Origin: Hyaloperonospora brassicae
Lineage: Eukaryota > Oomycota > Peronosporomycetes > Peronosporales > Peronosporaceae
Assembly (NCBI GenBank): GCA_947650285.1
Contig: CANTFL010000335.1
Coordinates: 1-64,000 of the forward strand
Reading direction: 5' to 3'
Length of the DNA: 64,000 bases
The position numbers and the translations under genes are program-made. Positions 34,480-48,051 of the stretch are shown here, piece by piece (the stretch's first letter is position 1; every line of letters starts with the position of its first letter). The notes beneath the pieces are model-generated. The model was not told the DNA's origin and ran no database searches. It saw nothing but the letters and a program-made list of their open reading frames with translations.

Positions 34480-37400
34480 CTCGTCGACCCGGCAATGATA
34501 TCTGCTATATGGTAGACATTGCAACAACTTTTTGCCTCTATAAATTCAAAGCTATCATTCCCCTGTTTTCTGCAAGGAAGGCACCACTCGTCGTTTTCAA
34601 GCAACTAGGTCACCAGCACAATAACCAACGGACCAAATGTGGACGTCGAGATCGCCGGCTGACACATCATCACTTGCTTTTCAATAGCGCCAGTAACGAT
34701 TCGATGTGATTTTGAGATAGCATATCATATTTTGAATTACCTGCGCATGTCACTTTCAAGGTTTCTCGAGGTGTACTGACGCAAATTGGATAGCATACGC
34801 TATGTTTGGGAATGTAGAATTTGCAACCGAAATCATTGAACCAAGATCTTCCCGTATACGATGAAGTGCCACTAGTTTCTGACTGTCCGTACCATTTTAA
34901 TATGTGTCGGGATTCATTGGAGTCGTGACGGTTCTGACATGTTATAGAATGGACGCGCAGTTTGCTTCACTAATTATTAATTTGCTGGGACAAAAAACTG
35001 TGCTGGGTCTCATTTAATGAGATAATAAGCAATTTATTTGTTGGTGCAAAAATCTTGATGCTAAACCTTTCTTACAGCTTCAGTGTAACATCGCGCAGTT
35101 CCTCTTCTCCATGAAACAAGATCAGCGCATCCTCCACATTAAGCCTAACGAATATCACCTGCCTTTATTTCGCTCAGTAAATAGATGCAGGGGTCGAATC
35201 TTAATTTGTACGAACTAAGTGCGATGATGTAATCGATCATCGTCTCATTCAAACTGCGACCAGACAATTCACGCCCGTACAATGGCTTTATCAGCTTAAG
35301 TACCTTGTACTACTTGACAACAGCTATCTCGGCGCCTTCATATAGATGATTACGCGCTGCAAACACTTCATGTAGGCATTAGAAACGTCACTGTGAGTCA
35401 GTCATAGTCCAAGTAACCTTTATAGGGTAAAAAAAACGCACACTGCTCATTATAACACCGGAGCAAACGACATCGAGAAAAACAAACGCCATAACGCCGG
35501 CTGAACCATCCAAATACAAGTCTTGCTCCAAAGCCCACGACGTCACCAATTATGATCGAACCTGATCTTTAAAAACACATTTGCTGTCGAATATGTTTTT
35601 ACATTTGTTTAATTTTTCGACAACCTTTTACGTTTTGCTTTTGACGTGTGCATTAATATTATCCTCACAGCGTTGACTTAGTTATGTCTTTAGGAATAGT
35701 AATGGCTTCATTATCGGATCTTTTCGCTGTCATTCGTACAGCCACCATTGCGGTACCGGCAGCATGTCGTAAATGCATGGTGACATGACGACGATTGCGT
35801 CGTTATGCCAGCGATTTATTGTCTGATATGAATCGACAAGGCCAAATTTCTCGCAATCTAAGTCACTCGATCCATCTTTAATTCAGCAAGGTACACCCTC
35901 TGCGTCAGATATGTGTAGAGAGGTATATCGTCTTCATTACTTAGATCAATGTCGAGACCCCCTATTGGCCGGGTTGATTGACGAGACAAGCTGCGACACG
36001 GATTTTTTTGTTAGAGCATGTCACAAGCACACACAATTTTTTTCTTCTCATTATCACATCACAGTATTTACCGTGCTGAAATTTTTTCGTGTACCCATGT
36101 ACTTACTCTTGCCATGAATTGTGAACCTTTTGTCCCACTTAAGTGTTCAAATAAAGGTGGGCTTTAATCCAGAAAGAGCTCTAATAGGCGACATGTTTAT
36201 GTCATTTCACGAATAGAAAGTCGTTTTCTTAACCATGACTCATGTCGTTGTGCTTCCGATCATTGAAAGCGAGAAGCCTTGGCAGCATGAAACATCGAAG
36301 CCCGCATACAGTCAATAAAGTCTTTTGACTCCTCTACACCTTTCCATTTGAAGACAATTCTTTTGAGTCAATTAGTTGTATACTGAGGTTCCTCATTTCT
36401 AATCACGACCTTAGCTAGCTCGTGCCAATTCATTGTCGCTCCGGATGACCTTTAATCGCACGTCATATTGTCGCTTAAACCTTGTACCGATTTTAGTCAG
36501 CAACGGCAATTAGTCGGAATTAGCATGCATTGGAAAGAAGTCTCCATTTATAGACGAATAGTCGTCGACATGCAGAGAGTGGGTGCAGCATTGTATTCGT
36601 GAGTATTGACGTTTCTAATAATATCAATTTGAATTGCGGCGCCGATCTTGTCCGTTGATGTCGATTCGTAAGCTTATGTTATCAATTAATCTCTTCTTGA
36701 TTAGTTTCTCGCGACATGCGTTACAGTCACTTCGCTTCTTGTCAGTGTTTGTAGGCCGTCAGCAAGCTCATGATTCTCGATCATAGCTACATCCTTAACG
36801 TTGACATTGCCCAGTCTGTCATGCCATTTCGTAATGCTGTCATTAGGTTTCGTCGCGAATCTCGCAACTGATGATGCGATTGCATGCCTATTTAAGATGC
36901 AATGTCCATTTTCCCATGTCCCACAGCCAGCAACAAGTTTGGCTATTGTGCCGTCATTTTGTTAAAGTCATGCGTCTTGCTCAGAAAATGAGGTATGATT
37001 ACCTTTCTTTGCAAAGTGACGAATTTATATTAGTGTTTTAGGCAGCGCTGAAAATAAGGGCGATTCTCGCATCAAAACTTCGGTTTGCTTGCCGTCGACA
37101 ATAATCTCCATTTTACGTGGCCACACGTGATTACATGGCCGTTGCGTCTTTCAGCGAATGTCACAAAAAGATTGCATGCGTACTCGTTCTTCAACGTGTA
37201 TCCGATACCGCATATGTATTGGCCAGTGCCTGAGTCCAGCAACCATTCTCGTTCATCATGGATGCCTCTAAATTCTCCCCGGCATGATGCTTACTGAATC
37301 TCGTTATCTTCAGCCTTCTAAATCTCGATAGATTCCCCCACCACATCATCTGAGTTTGTAAACCATCATTATTCTCTAGAAACTACTTCTTGAGTAGGCA

Positions 37401-38170
37401 TGTTGTTTCACTGTGACCATCTTTTTTACAAAAGAAATAGACACAAATTAAAAACCTTTTGGCTCCTCCTCTGCTGAACACATCACCTTTTCATGTCTTG
37501 ACATCCTCTATTTCTTCTAGAATATTAGTTTGTCTCTTTCAGCAGGCTCGTCAGATTCGTTTCTTCGCTTAGCAAACAGCCCTATCCTTTTCCGTTTCAT
37601 ATGATATATGTCAGGGACCGTGTTTCTTTCCCGAGCTCGATCCCGTAATTTACGTTATCTTGATCGATCTCCACCAGCGAGATTCTCTACCCTAATGGTA
37701 CAAAAGTATGAGCAGAATTATGCCTAAAAACTCTTGCTTTAATTCTTAACCATTCGGCTCTTCATAGCTCACACATACCCACTTTGGAGTGTCCATATTG
37801 CGTTAGTCATCTTGGCTTTCAAAAGTTTACCAGGTCGGGACTGGCTTAGCTTTTAGCTTTAAAGATTCTTTGATAACCTGCAGACACTGTCGTAATAAGT
37901 ATCACTTACTTGATCCGCGAGATACTCGAAATGACCTAAGGCTGCATCGTAATTACACAAAGCCATCGTGCTCAATCGGAACTATTCATTCCAAACGACA
38001 AGATTGAAGGGTTCAACAATATGTATCTGCATCTCAGATTGGTTCTTAAACGAGTCTTAAATTTCTCCAAATCCTGGCTGTTTCACTTCTACGATGAAAT
38101 CAATGACCTCAAGTTCATTCAGCTTTGGTGCCCCATCTGGACAAAACGCTGCGGACGATAAAGCCGGTGA
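34480..38170 (-). pseudogene. Ty1/copia polyprotein relic
   Basis: Blocks in copia order on the minus strand. Gag start-like segment (about 38140-38090: GAPKLNELEVIDFIVEV). Degenerate zinc knuckle with FCKKDGHSETTC (about 37440-37400). Protease EREWLLDSGTGQYICG (about 37255-37205). Gag-pre-integrase segment KWHDRLGNVNVKDVAM (about 36830-36780). RT pieces DVSNAYMKCLQRVIIYMKAP (about 35390-35330), LIKPLYGRELSGR (about 35300-35260) and FDPCIYLLS then NVEDALIL where YVDD is expected (about 35195-35110). RT/RNase H junction FPNIAYAIQFASVHLEKP (about 34830-34780). Protease before integrase before RT is the copia order. Stops and frameshifts occur throughout, and no LTRs were found. Long dead. Confidence 0.75.
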
Positions 38171-38907
38171 CGCAAAGTGAATTGTCACATCGAAGTCGAA
38201 TTTTATCGACTATTTGGCTTGTGCTCTCAACTAGCGAACCCTTTGTTGCAAAAACGCCATGAGTTGCATCATATATATAATTGCAAATGGGCGATTAGTG
38301 TCGGTCGCCTTGTTGACAAATTTATCAGTGGACGCCGTCCGTTTTCATCAGGGGTCCATAACGGCCCAATTTCGTCGAACTGTGAGGCAAAGTCTTTCGA
38401 AGGTGAGAAGAGGCCATCATCTTATGGTTCACCACTTAAGTGCTCAAAATTTTCAGTATTTGACACCGATTCAGCTTTTAGCTTTGTGCGCGCCGGAGGT
38501 CTCATCACAACATTCGTCTCTTTGATACGGAGCGTGATAGTACCCGCGCACTTTATTGATCACGCTAAGTAAATGTTACCACATATATCAGTGTAGTAGC
38601 CAATGATGATGCCAAGTACTTTGAAAACGCACGAATACAGGAGAAAAAACAATGCATGTCAGTGCTAGTGATCAAAACGTCAATATATTTCTCAGTTCAT
38701 AACTTTCATTAGAATACACAAGTACTATCACCATCAACAGCGAAGAGTCGACAGATGCTTTCTAAAACACAGTAGTGCGCTTAAAGATAGAGAGTGAACT
38801 TGTCGTCAACCAGAAAAAATATATGCGTAATGCAGGCTATACGAGAGCATATTAACCTTAACCCATCTTGTGTCACGCTGATACGGTTTCGCATTAGAAC
38901 ACGAATA
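38171..38907. other. 5' flank of the copia relic, no LTR seen
   Basis: A 131-codon plus-strand frame (38177-38572) is opposite to and adjoining the copia gag start and shows no motif. I see no repeat of this stretch on the far side of the relic, so an LTR cannot be claimed. Confidence 0.3.
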
Positions 38908-40009
38908 GGTCACACCCCACTTTTCCTACGGCAACCCCCATTTTTGCTACGGACACACCCGCATGCCTAAAATGCAATAAAGGAACTCACATATTATAAT
39001 CCAGAACAATATGTAAAGCACGTTGTCACCTACTACTCATTCCTATCTCCCAATTCTCTACGGCAGACCCAATTTTGCGCGAGATTCTATCAATCCATCG
39101 TGGCCAGGGCTGTACCAAACGAGCAATGGCTGCAGAAATTTCTACTGTCTCGAACACGGTATCTAATACTATGGTACGATGCCGAGTGACCTGGCCATCG
39201 GCAGTGGAAACGACTCGTTTTTTTCGACGATTTTATACCGAGACAGGCCCGGGAAAATACAGACGGTTTGCAGTATGTGTAGCCTTTGAGGTCACAATGT
39301 ATGACGAGGTACGTATCAGTACATACCGTTAAATGTCCCACTTCGGGCAGACCATTTTGGGTAAGAAGATGAAAAACTAATAATGACGCACGAAATATTT
39401 TTCAAAATGCTGGAATTGTGTCGCTTCCTTTCAACTTCACCAAGTTTATGATTTTTATATAGGTCCTGCCACGATCGCACTTGCAGTAGAACAGTTGCAG
39501 ACCCCGACTCGTTGTCTTTCATCTGGAGATGATGATGGCATCCCCTTGATATTAGCAAAAATGTGTGGAATTGAGTCTATTTCGTATTTGAAAAGAAAAC
39601 TGATACCATTGAGAACGGCATGTGGGGGTCATAGCTATTCCATCGACGGATATCTCTCCATCAGGCTTTCGAACGACATTTTGTGGGTTCAGCTGGTGAG
39701 TGTTATTATCCTGTAATTTCGTTCGTATTGTATGAGTATAAGGGTGCATAGACGCAATTGCGCGGCCAAGGGAGGATATATAGACGTGTGATTATTCTTA
39801 TGTAGTAGATGAAATTACGTCCTACCCTCCAGATCCCTAGACCAAACACTATCAGCAATTCGATTATGTGCTTCTACATACAATTATACTGTGCCGTACA
39901 CACACATTCATTTGCACTATAGAATGTGAGGTACATTCTTTCATTTTAGGCGGGCGGGTGTGCCCGTAGCAAAAATGGGGTGTGCCCGTAGCAAAAGTGG
40001 GGTGTGCCC
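38908..40009 (+). mobile_element. Tc1/mariner-like element with TA target duplication
   Basis: The terminal inverted repeats start GGTCACACCCCACTTTT (left) and, inverted, GGGCACACCCCACTTTTG (right), and run about 85 bp. TA flanks both ends (38906-38907 and 40010-40011). Each end carries a repeated 22-bp unit of type CACACCCCATTTTTGCTACGG. The interior plus strand at about 39075-39165 encodes RGQGCTKRAMAAEIS, an IS30/Tc3-like helix-turn-helix. No intact DDE domain follows; the 1.1-kb length suggests an internally decayed or deleted copy. Confidence 0.7.
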
Positions 40010-42069
40010 TAGTCGTGGCCTTTGCATTATTATTCTCTTCATTGCAGATTTCATTTTTTATATTAGGGTTTTGGTAAGATGTGATACAAATACGAAATTT
40101 TGCAAGATGTGATACAATTCTTTTATAAAAGGGAAACATAATAAAACTCCAACGATCTGACGCTATTTATGCAAAGATTTGAAGCGTTTTATGCCATCAA
40201 ATTTTGCTATTTACCGAAATTTGTAGCTATATATGACGATGTTTTGCATCCCGAGCAATGCTTGTGATTTTAGGTTCAATTGATCTGACATTTATTATCT
40301 CTATATGAAGATATTTATCACGATCAGGAGTCATTTATGATAAGTTGTCGCAAATCCAGCAAATGCATCCTAATAGGACTTGTGCTCCTAATTGAATTTG
40401 CGCATTCGTGATACAACGTATAGAGGATTAATGGACTACTGGAAGGCTAAAAGAGAGACTACGAAAAGGCAGCTGTCCAAGCACATAAAGATGTTGCGCA
40501 AGGAAATGCACTGTCGTGTCTACAGGAGATAAGGCATATCGTCTATTCCAGTGCAACAGTGCAAGCTGCGGCTGCGAATGACATATTGGATTGGCACGAT
40601 ACAAAAACAAACCTGCCCAGGTAGTTTGCATGTGACGGATAGAATTTTACATCAGCAAAATTTCGTTTGTGTCGGGAAGCCTTTGACGGCTCAACTTGTC
40701 ACCAGCTCTATAGTTCGTGGTACATTGTCTGCAGAACCTGCAACGTCCGCAAAATTTTAGTAGATCAACTTCGTCGCCACGCCAAGATGACTGCGTCTTA
40801 TTATGTGATGTATCGTGCCAAGGACACGATAAATGAAGATCTGTATTTCAGAAATCCAACGGTGATTACTCTTTAACCAAGTCTAAAATCAGAATTTACA
40901 AAACCTTTTGAACCCACGAACGCTGACGGAGATTCATTTCGACGAGGAGGGGCACTTCCACCGGGTAATCTTTATGCTAAATCCGCAGTCGTTTTATAAT
41001 GACCAATGATTTATTGCTGTTGATGCAGATCACATGAGAGATTACAAGTATAACGGGGTCAAATTTTACTGGCCAGTCGCGACTAAAAGTTTAATGAAAA
41101 AATTGCTATATTTGCGCTAGTCCCTGTTAAAGACTACGATAATTGCTTGTAAAATTTAAGCCGTGCTCTATATTTGGTTTCCCACTGACTACTATCCCCG
41201 TCCCCAGTGATCGTAAAGTTGGCCTGATATCTGCAGCCATAAAGCTCAAAACATTTTACCCGTTCTTCATTCGTCACATTGTAGGTACGGGTTTATTTAA
41301 ATCATTTGCAGTTTTGTTGTAACTTGTCTCAGATTTCTGCACAGGCGATATGAAAAATGACGAAATGGTACGACTATCGGCCACCCAAGAGAAGTTCGTA
41401 TGGGAAGCGAACGCTGCAACACGTCGATCAATTGTCGATATCGCGATGACCAAACTATAAGCAATCAAATCAGCTGCTGTTACATATTGAAATGAAATAC
41501 CACTTCGTAAATGGACAATTCACGATTACTACGACGCAACTCCATTTTACGGATGGCGAACGACCATGTTTGTTGAGAGTGAGCAAGCAAAAAGTGTCCG
41601 TTTGAAGCCACGGCTTATGAAGACGTACGATTTCTTTAAGGGTTATATGACGAATATATAAGATAAGAGCTATATAGGATTTTAATAAGGCATGCTATGG
41701 AGGAAAAAGGGACGTTCAGTTGCGCCTCGGGCCGAACATAAGACGCTCAAATACTTTTGAACTCTGCAGAATTATTGTGACTTTCAGTTCTGATAACTGT
41801 TAGAAGTTACCTAGGCTATGGAGGGTTTGCGAAGAAACAGACGGCTTACGGACGGGGATGAAAACCGAAAAGTGAGTTGTATTTATGTTGTCCTTATCTC
41901 CAAAAACGAATGGCTGGTAGAATCCAGTGACACTCAGCCACCGATTTCGTGCCCTGTCTCCACTTCTTTTTGTTTCACATATCACTGGGTAATGACGTCT
42001 CGTAATAAATCTTAGGTAAAAACTCTGCTTCGTCATATGCAGAATGAAAACGATTGCGTAGTTGTGGAA
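40010..42069. other. Non-coding
   Basis: Short frames only (70 codons or fewer). No motif assigned. Confidence 0.3.
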
Positions 42070-42225
42070 CACGTAACTGCGGGTGGGTCGCAGTGCTGGT
42101 GAACTTCAGACACCAGGTCGTGAGTATCAGTCACAATTAACTGGCAAAATTGAGACTCGAAGCCGCACTCACCCGATTGGAATCCCCATTCCCGAACGAC
42201 TGAGCCAATCTGTCGCTCCGTCGAT
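42070..42225 (-). repeat. tRNA-derived SINE-like repeat
   Basis: On the minus strand the A-box TGGCTCAGTCGTT (42207 to 42195) is followed by the B-box GGCTTCGAGTCTC (42164 to 42152), a start-to-start spacing of 43 bases that fits a tRNA with D-arm and T-arm. The sequence downstream does not fold as the rest of a tRNA, so a SINE is favoured over a tRNA gene. Ends are not determined. Confidence 0.55.
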
Positions 42226-45200
42226 ATCGCTAACATCACACAACATAACCGTGCCAAAAAACAATACAACTAAGCGAATATGCAATATACATCCTGCATA
42301 TGTCGCCGCAACATCACTCACTAACAATAACGTAGTATTCGTCGCTCGATTAAGTAATCGACTGAACTGACACCATGATGACACCAAGAAATTATTATGC
42401 TCATGTGAAAAATGGAAGCACCACAGACTTTTGTGCCGCCATCTAATCGCGACCTTAAGAGGGGTAGATTAGCCTTAGATTGCGTACGAGCTTATAAGTA
42501 ACTGTTACAAATTTGCGGCGTATCAAGTATGCGTATGTACGCCGGAGGTTCGGAGAACCACGTGTTAAGCGTAATTTTAATGTCTATCTGCAATTTATAT
42601 TCGACAAGACGGACGCTCGGAGAAAAAAGTGTCAGGTCACACGGTGAGTCTGGCAGAAACGCAAGGAATCCTTACAAAAGTAAGCGGTGTGGTTTATCGG
42701 GACACATCAAGGCTACATGCCGCTATTTTTGACGTTATAATACCGAGATGGATCGTCGTTACGATACGTTGTGGTATAACATGCATGCAATTAAATTTAT
42801 ACTAAAGATACCCCATAGTTTGCATATAAACATGTATTTTAAGGCGCCGAGCAGACGTAAACGCGGCAAGGACTTCTCAATAAAGGGCATGGCAATCGCG
42901 GCAAAAACGCCTGATGGTTGTCACGGTCGTAAAGTGTTTGTCAAAGTGATTCCGGGCGAGTTGCAAATTCTTCATCTTGGCATCCTACATACTTGCTTGT
43001 TTGCGTAAGAAGGAACACGCCGGCGACATGTACGCGTTCGAATGTTTGCCGAGATTATTGACGCGGTTTCTACACTATCAACGCGACAGAATTGTCACAT
43101 CTCGTGCGCCTCGTTGTAATATGCACACGGTGACTTCGGGGCCTTCAATGGTGTGACTCAAAACTATAGAAAGCTTCCATATGGGCGATTGATCGACTTG
43201 TCCGACTTGATTCACTCGCCTTCTTGTACCGTAGCCAATCCATAGGTGCGTGATCTCGCGCGAGACCTAGAATTAGATTTATACTCATACTTATAAGATA
43301 CCGCCTTCGGAGTCGGTGAGGAGATTTTTTATTAGAAATACGTGTAGGGTGACACTTCAGATGCCACACCCTCAGCGGTCGTGTCGCGGTGAAAGCCTCC
43401 TCTAGCTGCTAGCGCTTTGCCATACGTCACGACTAACCCGCTAATAAACTCAAAGTGTATTTTTAGCAGTAAGCGCCTCCCCCGTCTTCTCAAGCGGCAT
43501 CGGATGCAATCAACGAGATGTGCCCCGCCAATGCTTGAAAAAACATACAGTAACTCGGGCCTTAAAATAGGTTTCATACCGATCGTTGATTTTTATAACA
43601 TATATCCTTTTTTAAAATACCTTGTATCACGTCTTGCAAAATTTTCGTTTTAGGAACACATATTACAAAAAACTCTTTGAATGATCTATGGCTGTGATGG
43701 ACAAAATCGAACGCACAATGGATAAAAAATTAGACCTACCCGCTTACAGACTAGTTTCTTCTCTCCCCACGCTCATTGTACTGCACGTGTCTGCCGGCAA
43801 AAAGGTGGATGCGGCAGTCTTTAAATACGGACTAAGATGACGCTTAGATGCCACAAACTTACTCGTCTAGCCAGATGTATGTGACATTTTTGCGCTTGTG
43901 ATGTACCCTTTGGACGCCTTGGTCGTTATTACGCCTGACTTGATCGACTACAGTATAGCCAAAATGTTGAGCCACATTCGCCGACCATAAAACGGCACAA
44001 GAGCCGATTTCGATGTAGATGCTACCGCGGTGTCACTTGTAAAAAGACTTTGCAGATGAGCGTGATAGTTCGATAGCAATCGACCAGCCGGTGTGCGCTG
44101 CAACGTTGAATGTGTGGGAATTGTCATCAACCAAAAGTTGGTTATGCCGCAGCCTTGGCCGTTACATATTGACGTAAGAATCGAGGCGAAGACACACCAT
44201 AAAAGTTGGTGGGATGCTATTACTCGTTCTTAAAAGAGGGACTTAAATGGTGTTCAGCCCGGACTGTCGAAGCTGTGGGACAAAGAGAAAGGGATAAGTT
44301 TTTACATTGATAATATGCACATGTCACACCACGTTTGTGCGCTCAGGGGATTGGTGTTGACAAGCTACAATTTGAACCGCGCTGGATAAGAGACCTCTGA
44401 ATGTAACCACGATACATTACGAATACCGTGGCAGAGATTATCGAGCCGCTGACAAAGCGAAGCTAAGTGCTCTTACATTGCAGTTTCGAACCTTATTCGC
44501 TAAATTCTAATAAATATACACCCGTTCTCGAATATCTTTAGCAGGCTTAAATCGTGATGTGTTGGCCGAGAATTTGAGGAAAAAATCTGGCGGCACTAGA
44601 TTGCGTGAAAAGCAAAGAATAAATGCGACGAGCATTATTCGCGTATATAGCTGCGATTCAGACTGGTGTGATGAAGGAGGGCCAGATCAATTGTATTGCT
44701 ACTACAGCGACTCAGTTTTGAAGACTGCATCAATGAGATTCAAGCACTCAATGCAAGCAAATATTTTACTGACTGGCAAACAGATGGAAAAAACGAGCAA
44801 CGCAACCCGGTATTAGGCGTGTTAATGACAAGTTTCAATCCATCTTGGTGGTGAAGTTTTGACCTGGCTTAGCATGCAATGACAGGCCGGTGAATACTTT
44901 AACATGCAAATGGACGCAGAAGGAATTTCGTGCAACCAGATCACTCACACTTCCGAAAGCTTGGACCCATGCAGTCTATCTTATCGGATAGCACAAATGC
45001 AAGCAAACATTATCGGACTGAAAGAAGCTAATTTCGGGTAGACTATCGTACAAAATCCGTGATGGTGTCAGCCCAAACTGTACACTATAAAACCATGGGC
45101 TACACTTAATATGGCTGCGGCAAGCTGCCACGTCATGGCTACAAGGCGTCGCAGCAAGCTAGAGATTATTACACTTACAGAGTGATGTAATATGTGACCG

Positions 45201-46352
45201 TTCGTCATCCATCATTCTTTAACATATAAATGATTGTTCACAGATAGCCTCCTCAGGAGACAACAGCAGTCAAGGATCGCACAACTATATCTGGTTTAAA
45301 GCACGAGCGGTATAGCAAAATCTACAACACTTTGTTTGTACACGCATCACACTACACAGGAGAGTGAAATCAGCACAATGCTGACAGTGTTTTAGTCGAT
45401 TATTTGCCCCCTCAGCTTATGCGATGACGGTGGATAAGCACCACTTTGTTCATTTACGAGCGTAAATGTTTCTTACTATGATAAGATGATATCTCGACGA
45501 ACGCGAATATCATGTCTTAAGTTTTTCACTCGTCAAGTAAAGCTCGTCGCACGACAAATACTAGTCCTTTTAATTTCCGGGTAGCTTATCTGATGCATGA
45601 CTGCCCGCGTCAATTGTGAAATTTAAAAGCGACGTCATAGACTTTCTCGATTTAAGATATAAACTGTTTTCGATATATGATAACGTGCACAACAATTTTT
45701 GCTTGGTCTCCAGATATTGATTTTCGTGAGGTAAGTGTCTGATATGGTAAAAAAAGTGTTTGTTTGTACGCGCCTATGCTAAAAAGCTCGCGTAGTGTTA
45801 TTTTGATTTCTACGTGGGAAACAAATATGTTTCTTACCGCTGCGGCCGCCTGAATTTGTAGTCGGTTCGGCTACGTTAGGGGGCGAGAGGTGGAAGAATA
45901 AAAAATGAAAAGATAAATTTTGTAGGTCCTTAGTCCACATAAAATTAGTGCTACTCGAAGCCTACCGTCATTTGAAGAGACAAAGTAACTGATTCGGACA
46001 TTTGCTAAGTCATGCTCGTTTGGAACTTGTCGACTTCTACGTTTTCTTGCTTGCAAAATACGTATTAGCCTCTTTTCCGTTCCAATTTCGCCAAGATCGC
46101 GCAAGGTCTCGGCACACTTCTGCTGAGATTACATCATTTAAATGTGCGCTGTTAATGCATTCAGTCCTTCTGTTCAATGGTCTATAACGAAAGGTTTGTT
46201 GCTTTCCCACGGCCAAATGAACACTTCTAGTACGCCTACATATTAGATCAGTGCATTCAAACCACTCGGATGCATAACATATTAATATTTTCTGTATCTC
46301 TGTAAAGCGTAACAAGAGCAGGTCATCCATCTTCTTGGGGCCCGATCCAAGC
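42226..46352. other. Gene-poor flank of the retroelement palindrome
   Basis: No intact gene. At 42660-42730 a frame ends in RCGLSGHIKATCRYF, a knuckle-like C..GH....C tail seen in some transposases. At about 44290-44320 FYIDNMHMSHHV could be a DDE DN..H block. At 44700-44810 DWQTDGKNEQRNPVLGVL reads as old coding sequence. A 97-codon minus frame (46037-46330) lies just outside the first LTR. None of these is convincing alone. Confidence 0.3.
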
Positions 46353-46798
46353 TGTTACGTGCTGAGCCTGTTACATGAAAATTGATATCTGTGTATCAAT
46401 TTTTGAATATTATATATTCAGATGTCCAATTGACATTACTCGTAAGGAGTAAGGCCGAAGGAATATAACCCGCGAGGGTAGTATTTCTTTGATGGGTTGC
46501 TCCACCTGATGGTTGATGTTCACGGTACATCAGCCAGATTAACCACCAATCGCTGCTGGACGCGCGCAATGGGTGGTGAGCAAGAAACCCACATAGGATA
46601 TTGTAGTTTAATATAATTCGCTCAAAACAATGATGGTTTATTACGAAAACATAATGATTTTGCGCGACAGTTCTTCTTTTCCCTTTAGACAGAACTTTCG
46701 GGCTCTCTCTACTTCGCTGCGCTTCATCACGCCAAGTGTACGTCTCGTCAGGTGCACACAACATTGTGTCGAATTGATACAAGGCGTGTCCTGTTACA
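46353..46798 (+). repeat. 5' LTR of copy 1
   Basis: 446 bp, TGTTACGTGC...TCCTGTTACA. Its body is nearly identical to the 5' LTR of copy 2 (62889-63334), but its first 70 or so bases match the 3' LTRs. An antisense frame of about 122 codons spans most of it. Confidence 0.9.
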
Positions 46799-46800
46799 CC

Positions 46801-46818
46801 TGGTAGTCCTTTGTAGTC
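46801..46818 (+). promoter_or_regulatory. Putative primer binding site
   Basis: TGGTAGTCCTTTGTAGTC starts two bases after the LTR with the TGG expected to pair with a tRNA CCA end. The tRNA was not identified. Confidence 0.45.
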
Positions 46819-46848
46819 CGTCCAGCGACCATAACCATCTCATTCGAC

Positions 46849-48034
46849 ATGAACATGTTGAATGAGGAGGAGAGCTTTCACGCCACACGTGAAGCCTTTA
46901 ACTATCTGAGTGACATCGAATGGAGGGCGGTAGAACGAATGAGTTCTACCGTCGGCAAAACCGCCATTAGCGCCATGTTGTAGACCCTTCATAGGGACCA
47001 ACAACATGCCGCTATACCAGGCTCATTCAAAATGAAGTTGTCGCCGAAGGATAAAAGGTAGCCTTGCTTCACCAGCAAGGCTCTCAACAGGCCGAGCATT
47101 TGAGAGAACTCGATGCTTAACAGACAGATCTGTTGCGACAGCAGCAATATCATGCTGCTATGGGCGGGACGACACACACGCGTCGTCCCGAAATCCTAAA
47201 GATTGATATCTCCAAGTACAGAGGAGTCGAGGAATAATCCCTGTTGTTTTGATTCGTCGAGCTAGACATAGCCATAAAGGCACGTCGTATCGACGATGAG
47301 CAAATGAAACTCACCTTTGCTTAAGCCCACTTGGCGGATGGTGCCAAGACTTGGGCCTTAGGGCTCGGGATGAGAGACCCATACGCTTTCGGGTCGCTAG
47401 TAGCCTTTAAGACCCGGCTGAAACAAACGTTTGAACCACCTCGGGCTGAGTTCAGGGCTCGATCTGATCTTCTGAATGTCAAACAGAGTACTCGTGATGT
47501 GCACACTTATGCTCGGCATACACGACTCCTCGCGAGTAGTATGACTGTTAACCCTGTACATGAATACACGTTGATTACTGTGTTCATGCAAGGGATCGCA
47601 GATAGTCCCATCAGTAATCATCTGCCCGCTTAGAGATGGATACGCTTGAACAAGCAATCGCAGCTGCGGAAGAGGAAGACTTTAGCATGATACAGGCTCA
47701 TGCTAGCTCGAGCTCTTATGGTCCACCGAGACGACAAGAGGCTGGAGGTCCAGAACCCATGGACCTCTGTTGTGTTGAAAGCGAGAGGCCTCGCTCTTCA
47801 AACAACAAGCGATTGCAAAAGTGCAATCGTTGTCTGAAGATAGGACACTACGATTACGAGTGTAGTGCCCCACGCCCAGTACCAAACAGTACTGAGCGGA
47901 ATGAACGACCATTTGCCAAAAAGGGCAATAGGCGTAGGCCCAGCGCTGTTGCGGAATCGCAACAGCGAAGTGGACCATCAAAAAGTTGTCGGGGTCAGTG
48001 GGGGCGGAGCGCCCGACTGATCCAGCAACCTTAA
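46849..48034 (+). pseudogene. gag, broken (copy 1)
   Basis: ATG at 46849 (MNMLNEEESFHATREAFNYL), stop after 44 codons, further stops and frame changes to 47330. The capsid-like core is open at 47331-47633 (KTWALGLGMRDPYAFGSL, TRLKQTFEPPRAEFRARSDL), as in retrotransposon gag domains. At 47636-48034, one stop later, comes EQAIAAAEEEDFSMIQAH and the CCHC zinc knuckle CNRCLKIGHYDYEC that would bind RNA. gag would normally form the particle and package the RNA. At least five stops make it non-functional. The same lesions occur in copy 2. Confidence 0.85.
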
Positions 48035-48051
48035 GATAATTTGCAAATCTC

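Noticed and set aside
38177..38572. 131-codon plus-strand frame
   Set aside because: Opposite to and adjoining the copia gag start, no motif, low complexity of evidence.
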